Of a stretch of DNA of 29,705 bases, positions 26,784 through 29,705 are shown piece after piece (within the stretch, counting starts at the first letter, position 1; the number at the start of each line of letters is the position of its first letter). Origin of the DNA: DASPNH01 sp035626675. GTDB taxonomy: Bacteria > Desulfobacterota > Binatia > UBA1149 > CAITLU01. Below the pieces are notes generated by a model, which worked only from the letters and a program-made list of their open reading frames with translations, was not told the origin of the DNA and did no database searches. The stretch covers positions 1 through 29,705 of the forward strand of contig DASPNH010000160.1 of NCBI GenBank assembly GCA_035626675.1, given 5' to 3'. The position numbers and the translations under genes were made by a program.

Positions 26784-27029
26784 GTTCGTCGTTCTCCTGC
26801 GTTCGGAACTTCGTCGTCCCACTCTGGCGCCAAGTTCGCGGCTGTCAACGCAGCTGTGCAAGGCGTTTCCGGAGGCGGCGCGACCGCGTCGCCATCCATC
26901 CGTTCGAGGGTGCAGCGGGCGAAAAATTGGACGTGCGACGTGCCCCGGACCAAAGCGGTGAACGGAGGACATTGGCCCACGGCCGCCCCGGTCAGCTGCG
27001 TGAGTCATCGGTGTTCGTGGCAAAGAAAG
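26784..27029. other. Intergenic region left of the prophage end
   Basis: These 246 bases lie between the small secreted-protein gene and the tRNA fragment. Beyond the ribosome-binding site at its left edge I see no gene or repeat. Confidence 0.4.
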
Positions 27030-27076
27030 CGCGCCCGACAAGAGTCGAACTTGTAACCCCCAGATCCGTAGTCGGG
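27030..27076 (-). tRNA. 3' half of a tRNA gene, candidate attL of the prophage
   Basis: Read on the minus strand: anticodon loop CTACGGA (would be ACG, Arg), stem strand TCTGG, variable loop GGGTT, T-stem ACAAG/CTTGT with loop TTCGACT, acceptor strand CGGGCGC and discriminator G. No CCA is encoded. The 5' acceptor partner GCGCCCG is absent in the next 120 bases. The 5' anticodon strand has one mismatch, so tRNA identity ends there. A tyrosine recombinase gene begins 200 bases away. This is what remains at one end when an element integrates into a tRNA 3' end. The intact copy should be at the other end, beyond this window. Confidence 0.6.
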
Positions 27077-27219
27077 GGGCCATGGGCCGCTGAGGCAGGT
27101 CGAGTCCGAGGCTTGCGAGCGTAAGCTCACCAAACCCCATTGGGGACGCTTGTATTCGCCATGCCGGCGGAGGTCAAGATCTGAAACGCCGGAAGTGCAT
27201 AAGTGGCCCTTCCCTGTGC

Positions 27220-27263
27220 GCAACGTGTGAAGCTCGTCGCAAACACCACACGTCGCACGTTGC
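27220..27263. promoter_or_regulatory. Inverted repeats before the recombinase gene
   Basis: GCAACGTG (27220-27227) is the exact complement of CACGTTGC (27256-27263), and ACGTGTG (27223-27229) of CACACGT (27247-27253). The cluster lies between the tRNA fragment and the recombinase gene. It could be arm-type integrase sites or an operator. The rest of 27077-27284 contains nothing I can assign. Confidence 0.35.
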
Positions 27264-27284
27264 TGAATCCCCGCACAGCAAAAT

Positions 27285-28421
27285 ATGCCTTGCCCGCCCA
27301 TGCGAGTGCGCGATTTCCACAGGGATTGGAATCGCGGTTCCGGCAAGCGGCGGGTGGGGAAGGTCTGGCACGGGAACCGTTGGACCAATGTCGAGCGATT
27401 GCTGCCCATCCTCGGCGATCGCGAGGCCTGTGACCTATCACACCTCGATTTCCACGCCGCTCGTAACTGGGTCCTAGACCGCGGCGCCACCCCGGCCACG
27501 GCCAACCGGTACATCCAGTCGCTCATGGCAATGCTCCGGGACATGGAGTTCCACGGCCTGGTCTCGCCCGAGCAGCGCTTAGGCATCCTGTCCCGAAAGC
27601 AGATGGAGCGGGAGCGGCCGAGCGTGGCCTACGGCGCATACACCGCCGATCAGCGCGACGAGATCCTCGAGCACTTCGCGCGGCCGCGGTGGCGGCACTA
27701 CCTGCCCTATGCCTCCTGGCAGTTCTTCTGCGGCACACGGCTCTCGGAGGGCCTGGCTCTGTACTGCGACGACATCGACGTCGATCGCCAGTGGTGCCAG
27801 ATCATCCGGTCCCGAAACGGCGGCGAGATCAACGAAGACTGCAAGAGCGACGAGGCCCGACGAGTGTTCAAGATCCCGGCCATCGTCTGCGCACGCTTGC
27901 GCGAGCTGGACCTGGACCGGCCTGGAAAGCCGCTCTTCCTCGGCAGCCAGGGCGGCTGGATCGAGCAGCGGAACTGGCGAAAGCAGATATGGAACCCGCT
28001 TCAGGCCGAGCTCCCCAAAGACATCCCGCGCCGGCCGTGGGAGGCCACGCGCCACACGGCTATCACGCTCCAGCTCGAGTCGGGGAACATGAGCCCCTAC
28101 CTGGCCGCGAAGTACTTCGGGACATCCGAGGAGATGATCCGAGAGCGGTACACCCGGGCATGCAAAGAGTGGGAGGAGTTCGACGTGGACGCCGGCCTGC
28201 AGCTCCCAAAGAAAAACGGGGCCCGGCCTTGCGACCGGACCCCGGAACCTTCATCGCCAGCGGCCGCGGGCCTCAACCGGAAGCTGTCGAGCGTGCCAGC
28301 TCATCCATCGCACGCTGCAGCGCCTGCAGCGCGATTGCGGCAGCATCAGGATCGTCTCCCTTCATCACCGCCGCGCAGTAGCCGTCGACCGCGCCGCCAG
28401 CCGCCGCCAGCGATGTATTGA
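27285..28421 (+). CDS. Phage-type tyrosine recombinase (integrase)
   Basis: The 378-residue product has an N-terminal SAM-like DNA-binding region (~1-105, ATPATANRYIQSLMAMLRDM) and a catalytic domain (~115-295). R152 lies in FFCGTRLSEGLALYCDDID, R256 in WEATRHTAITLQLE, and the nucleophile Y289 in EMIRERYTRAC. Two usual histidines differ: the first of HxxR is E253, and LGH is FGT. Related phage integrases with RHT...LGTSxEMI exist, so it can still be active. The start may be 27285 or 27300 (MRVRDFHRDW); neither has a clear ribosome-binding site. The last ~70 residues are low complexity and overlap the opposite-strand lipoprotein by 149 bases, probably a read-through tail. It is placed next to the tRNA fragment, as integrases usually are. 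Confidence 0.85.
   Translation: MPCPPMRVRDFHRDWNRGSGKRRVGKVWHGNRWTNVERLLPILGDREACDLSHLDFHAARNWVLDRGATPATANRYIQSLMAMLRDMEFHGLVSPEQRLGILSRKQMERERPSVAYGAYTADQRDEILEHFARPRWRHYLPYASWQFFCGTRLSEGLALYCDDIDVDRQWCQIIRSRNGGEINEDCKSDEARRVFKIPAIVCARLRELDLDRPGKPLFLGSQGGWIEQRNWRKQIWNPLQAELPKDIPRRPWEATRHTAITLQLESGNMSPYLAAKYFGTSEEMIRERYTRACKEWEEFDVDAGLQLPKKNGARPCDRTPEPSSPAAAGLNRKLSSVPAHPSHAAAPAARLRQHQDRLPSSPPRSSRRPRRQPPPAMY
28211..28244 (-). terminator. Intrinsic terminator of the lysis-type operon
   Basis: On the minus strand CGGGG-T-CCGG pairs with CCGG-C-CCCG(G) around TCGCAAGG, leaving one mismatch in the stem, and is followed by TTTTTC. It lies 29 bases after the stop of the small lipoprotein gene. On the plus strand it sits inside the recombinase frame. 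Confidence 0.75.
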
Positions 28422-28668
28422 CCGCGTCCCGCGTGGCCTGCTTCTTCGTGTCGCGAAGGACCAGGATCGCGCCGGTACGCGCCAGCGAGAATCCGGTCTG
28501 AGCCAGCATGCAATCTCGTTCTGCTTTCTTCTGCCGCTCCGCTTCGACCGCCACGGGATCGGGCGGTCCGCTTCCCGGCGGCTGCGGCTGCGTGCTTGCG
28601 CAGCCGACTCCCGACGTCAGCAGCACCGACGCCAGGACGGCCGTCAGAGTCCATCTCATCGTCTCCAT
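28273..28668 (-). CDS. Small lipoprotein of the prophage lysis region
   Basis: The 131-residue product has a lipoprotein-type signal (LTAVLASVLLTSGVGC) and a proline-rich stretch after the Cys (STQPQPPGSGPPDPVAV). A helical remainder follows (AVEAERQKKAERDCMLAQ, IALQALQRAMDELARS). GAGGAGG lies 7 bases before the ATG at 28668; a second ATG at 28659 overlaps the previous stop as ATGA. Proline-rich outer-membrane lipoproteins in phage lysis cassettes are often o-spanins (Rz1-like), but this one is longer than typical Rz1. The name is therefore only a possibility. It is the last gene before the terminator. Confidence 0.6.
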   Translation of the reverse strand: METMRWTLTAVLASVLLTSGVGCASTQPQPPGSGPPDPVAVEAERQKKAERDCMLAQTGFSLARTGAILVLRDTKKQATRDAVNTSLAAAGGAVDGYCAAVMKGDDPDAAAIALQALQRAMDELARSTASG

Positions 28669-29033
28669 CCGTCTACCTCCTCGTCACCCGACTCTCCGCC
28701 GGGATCGTTCTGCACCGCCGGCGCCGGCTCGACGCTGACAGCGGTGGAAATCATCACGCGCATGCCCATGAGGTCGTAGGTCATGGCGCATGCGGAAAGG
28801 CCGAGCATCGAAACGAAGAGCACGATGCTGGCGATGGCTTGTGGCGGCGGAGTGCCGCCCGCGTAGCGGCAAAACACCCACGTGACGGCGACGATCAGCG
28901 CCTCATCGGGAAAGCCCTTCATGGCGCCCTCGCCGAGGAAACTGACCACGATCAGGTTGACCAGCCAGTACATGATGGCGCCGATCGCGGCGCCTACCGC
29001 GGCCATGTTGGCCGTCGTCTCGTTGCTCCCCAT
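28656..29033 (-). CDS. Small membrane protein, holin-like
   Basis: The 125-residue product has three hydrophobic segments (~10-34 AAVGAAIGAIMYWLVNLIVV, ~44-58 ALIVAVTWVFCRYAG, ~65-95 AIASIVLFVSMLGLSACAMT) and a short acidic tail (NDPGGESGDEEVDGW). Size, helix count and position between endolysin and lipoprotein genes fit a class I holin, which makes the pores that release endolysin. No sequence family is recognised by eye. Segment three also contains a lipobox-like LSAC, but no separate start or ribosome-binding site is present. AAGGGG and GGGGAG lie upstream of the start. Confidence 0.55.
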   Translation of the reverse strand: MGSNETTANMAAVGAAIGAIMYWLVNLIVVSFLGEGAMKGFPDEALIVAVTWVFCRYAGGTPPPQAIASIVLFVSMLGLSACAMTYDLMGMRVMISTAVSVEPAPAVQNDPGGESGDEEVDGWRR

Positions 29034-29039
29034 CTCCCC

Positions 29040-29465
29040 TCACCCCTTCTTTCCGTCGTCCCACTTCCAAGGCTGCAGCCAGACCGGGACGCGCGGCAGT
29101 CGCGTCACCGGAGTTGCGGGTTTCGCCGGCGGTGCTTTCGACAACACCGGCTGCTTGCTGCTCGCTGGCGCGTCGGCGCGGCGGTTGATCAGCGACTGCG
29201 TCAGTCCATCCACCTTCCCGTCCAGGCCGGTCAGGTTCTTCTCGATCGTATCGAGCTTACCGGTGACCACAGCGTTCGAGGTCTTCATCTCCTCACGCAG
29301 CTCAGGAATGGTCTTGATGACCTCTTCGTGCCTGTCCGTGGTCAGCCGCGTCACCTCGACCTGGTGCCACCACCAGATGCCGTAGAGCACCATGCTGGCG
29401 AAGGCCGCGGCCGCGCCGAGCTCAAGCGTCTTGATCACCCACTTTCCGAAGTCCCGTGGCGACAT
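29040..29465 (-). CDS. Membrane-anchored coiled-coil protein of the lysis region
   Basis: The 141-residue product has one N-terminal membrane segment (~17-34, GAAAAFASMVLYGIWWWH). A coiled-coil-like helix follows (~35-95: VIKTIPELREEMKTSN, GKLDTIEKNLTGLDGKVDGL), then a Pro/Lys-rich tail (SKAPPAKPATPVTRLP). The layout resembles an i-spanin (Rz-like), but the tail is atypical, so a holin accessory or other lysis protein is also possible. GAGGT stands 8 bases before the ATG. It starts 10 bases after the endolysin stop and ends 6 bases before the holin-like gene, as in a compact operon. Confidence 0.55.
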   Translation of the reverse strand: MSPRDFGKWVIKTLELGAAAAFASMVLYGIWWWHQVEVTRLTTDRHEEVIKTIPELREEMKTSNAVVTGKLDTIEKNLTGLDGKVDGLTQSLINRRADAPASSKQPVLSKAPPAKPATPVTRLPRVPVWLQPWKWDDGKKG

Positions 29466-29475
29466 GGTGCGAACC

Positions 29476-29705
29476 TCAGAACATGACTCGCTGAGCGAGC
29501 CAGCCTCGAACGAACTCTTCCTTGCGCCTGGTCAGGTAGTAGTAGGCCTGCAGCACGTTCACGGCCTTCAGGATCATTCCCGAATCACCGCGAGAGATGG
29601 CCAGCCGAAGTGCGCTCAGCGTGGCCGGACCCATGCGGCCATCGACGTCGACGTCGGGCCACAGCGCGCCGTACTTGTTCAGGGAGTTCAGGGCCGTCTG
29701 GAGGT
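29476..29705 (-). CDS. GH108-type endolysin, C-terminal part (gene cut by the window)
   Basis: The frame enters from the right edge (first full codon at 29703) and ends with TGA at 29476-29478; 75 residues are visible. They include LQTALNSLNKYG, DVDGRMGPATLSAL, NVLQAYYYLTRRKEE and the end FVRGWLAQRVMF. This is the C-terminal peptidoglycan-binding-like part of GH108 / 'secretion-activating' muramidases, which end in an RGWxxR motif. The catalytic Glu of GH108 lies in the missing N-terminal part. It is the first visible gene of the minus-strand cassette and should cleave the host cell wall for phage release. Confidence 0.75.
   Translation of the reverse strand, partial: LQTALNSLNKYGALWPDVDVDGRMGPATLSALRLAISRGDSGMILKAVNVLQAYYYLTRRKEEFVRGWLAQRVMF

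Noticed and set aside
27030..27106. Complete tRNA gene
   Set aside because: The T-arm and anticodon loop are good, but no 5' acceptor strand pairs with CGGGCGC and the D-arm is not credible; a 3' fragment explains it better.
28656..28850. Separate lipoprotein gene embedded in the holin-like gene (LSAC motif)
   Set aside because: Same frame, no start codon with a ribosome-binding site and no charged n-region; more likely a third membrane segment.

Overview
This is a GC-rich window from a Gram-negative bacterium. Lipobox signal peptides, secreted proteins, a cytosol/periplasm division of labour and cysteine-rich proteins of a 'CxxDxDCxxxxC' style suggest a deltaproteobacteria-like lineage (Myxococcota, Desulfobacterota or Binatota type). 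I cannot fix the taxon from sequence alone.

Bases 1-1603 hold the 3' part of a secreted, repetitive, probably beta-helical protein with a cysteine-rich insert. Bases 1637-11927 form one minus-strand run, transcribed right to left: histidine kinase, two sugar ABC permeases bridged by a 48-codon ORF, a secreted six-hairpin hydrolase with a discoidin-like domain, and a large cytosolic GH94 protein matching the C-terminal half of cyclic beta-1,2-glucan synthase without its glycosyltransferase half. With the sugar-binding lipoprotein at 13674-15044 this reads as a system that trims a glucan outside the cytoplasm, imports the oligosaccharides and phosphorolyses them inside. No ABC ATPase is present. 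A metallo-beta-lactamase-fold hydrolase (12279-13376) lies between the two parts.

Bases 15289-22486 are plus strand: a small conserved-looking protein, a secreted SGNH/GDSL hydrolase, a large winged-helix/ATPase/helical-repeat regulator preceded by two strong hairpins, and a second protein of the first gene's family that appears frameshifted just after its signal peptide. Bases 22722-26783 are minus strand: an exported MsrB-MsrA fusion, an iron-sulfur class I fumarase, an RcnB/CigR-like secreted protein and a small secreted protein.

From about 27030 to the right edge the DNA is the left end of a prophage or related element. A 3' half of a tRNA (candidate attL) is followed by a tyrosine recombinase and, on the opposite strand, a lysis-type cassette: GH108-type endolysin (cut by the window edge), an anchored coiled-coil protein, a holin-like protein and a small lipoprotein ended by a good terminator. 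The intact tRNA should lie beyond the right edge on the minus strand.

Short REP-like palindromes sit at three gene junctions (1607, 10698, 25791). Two share a 15-base core. The third is a tandem pair that supplies the stop codon of the kinase and the first ATG of the next gene.
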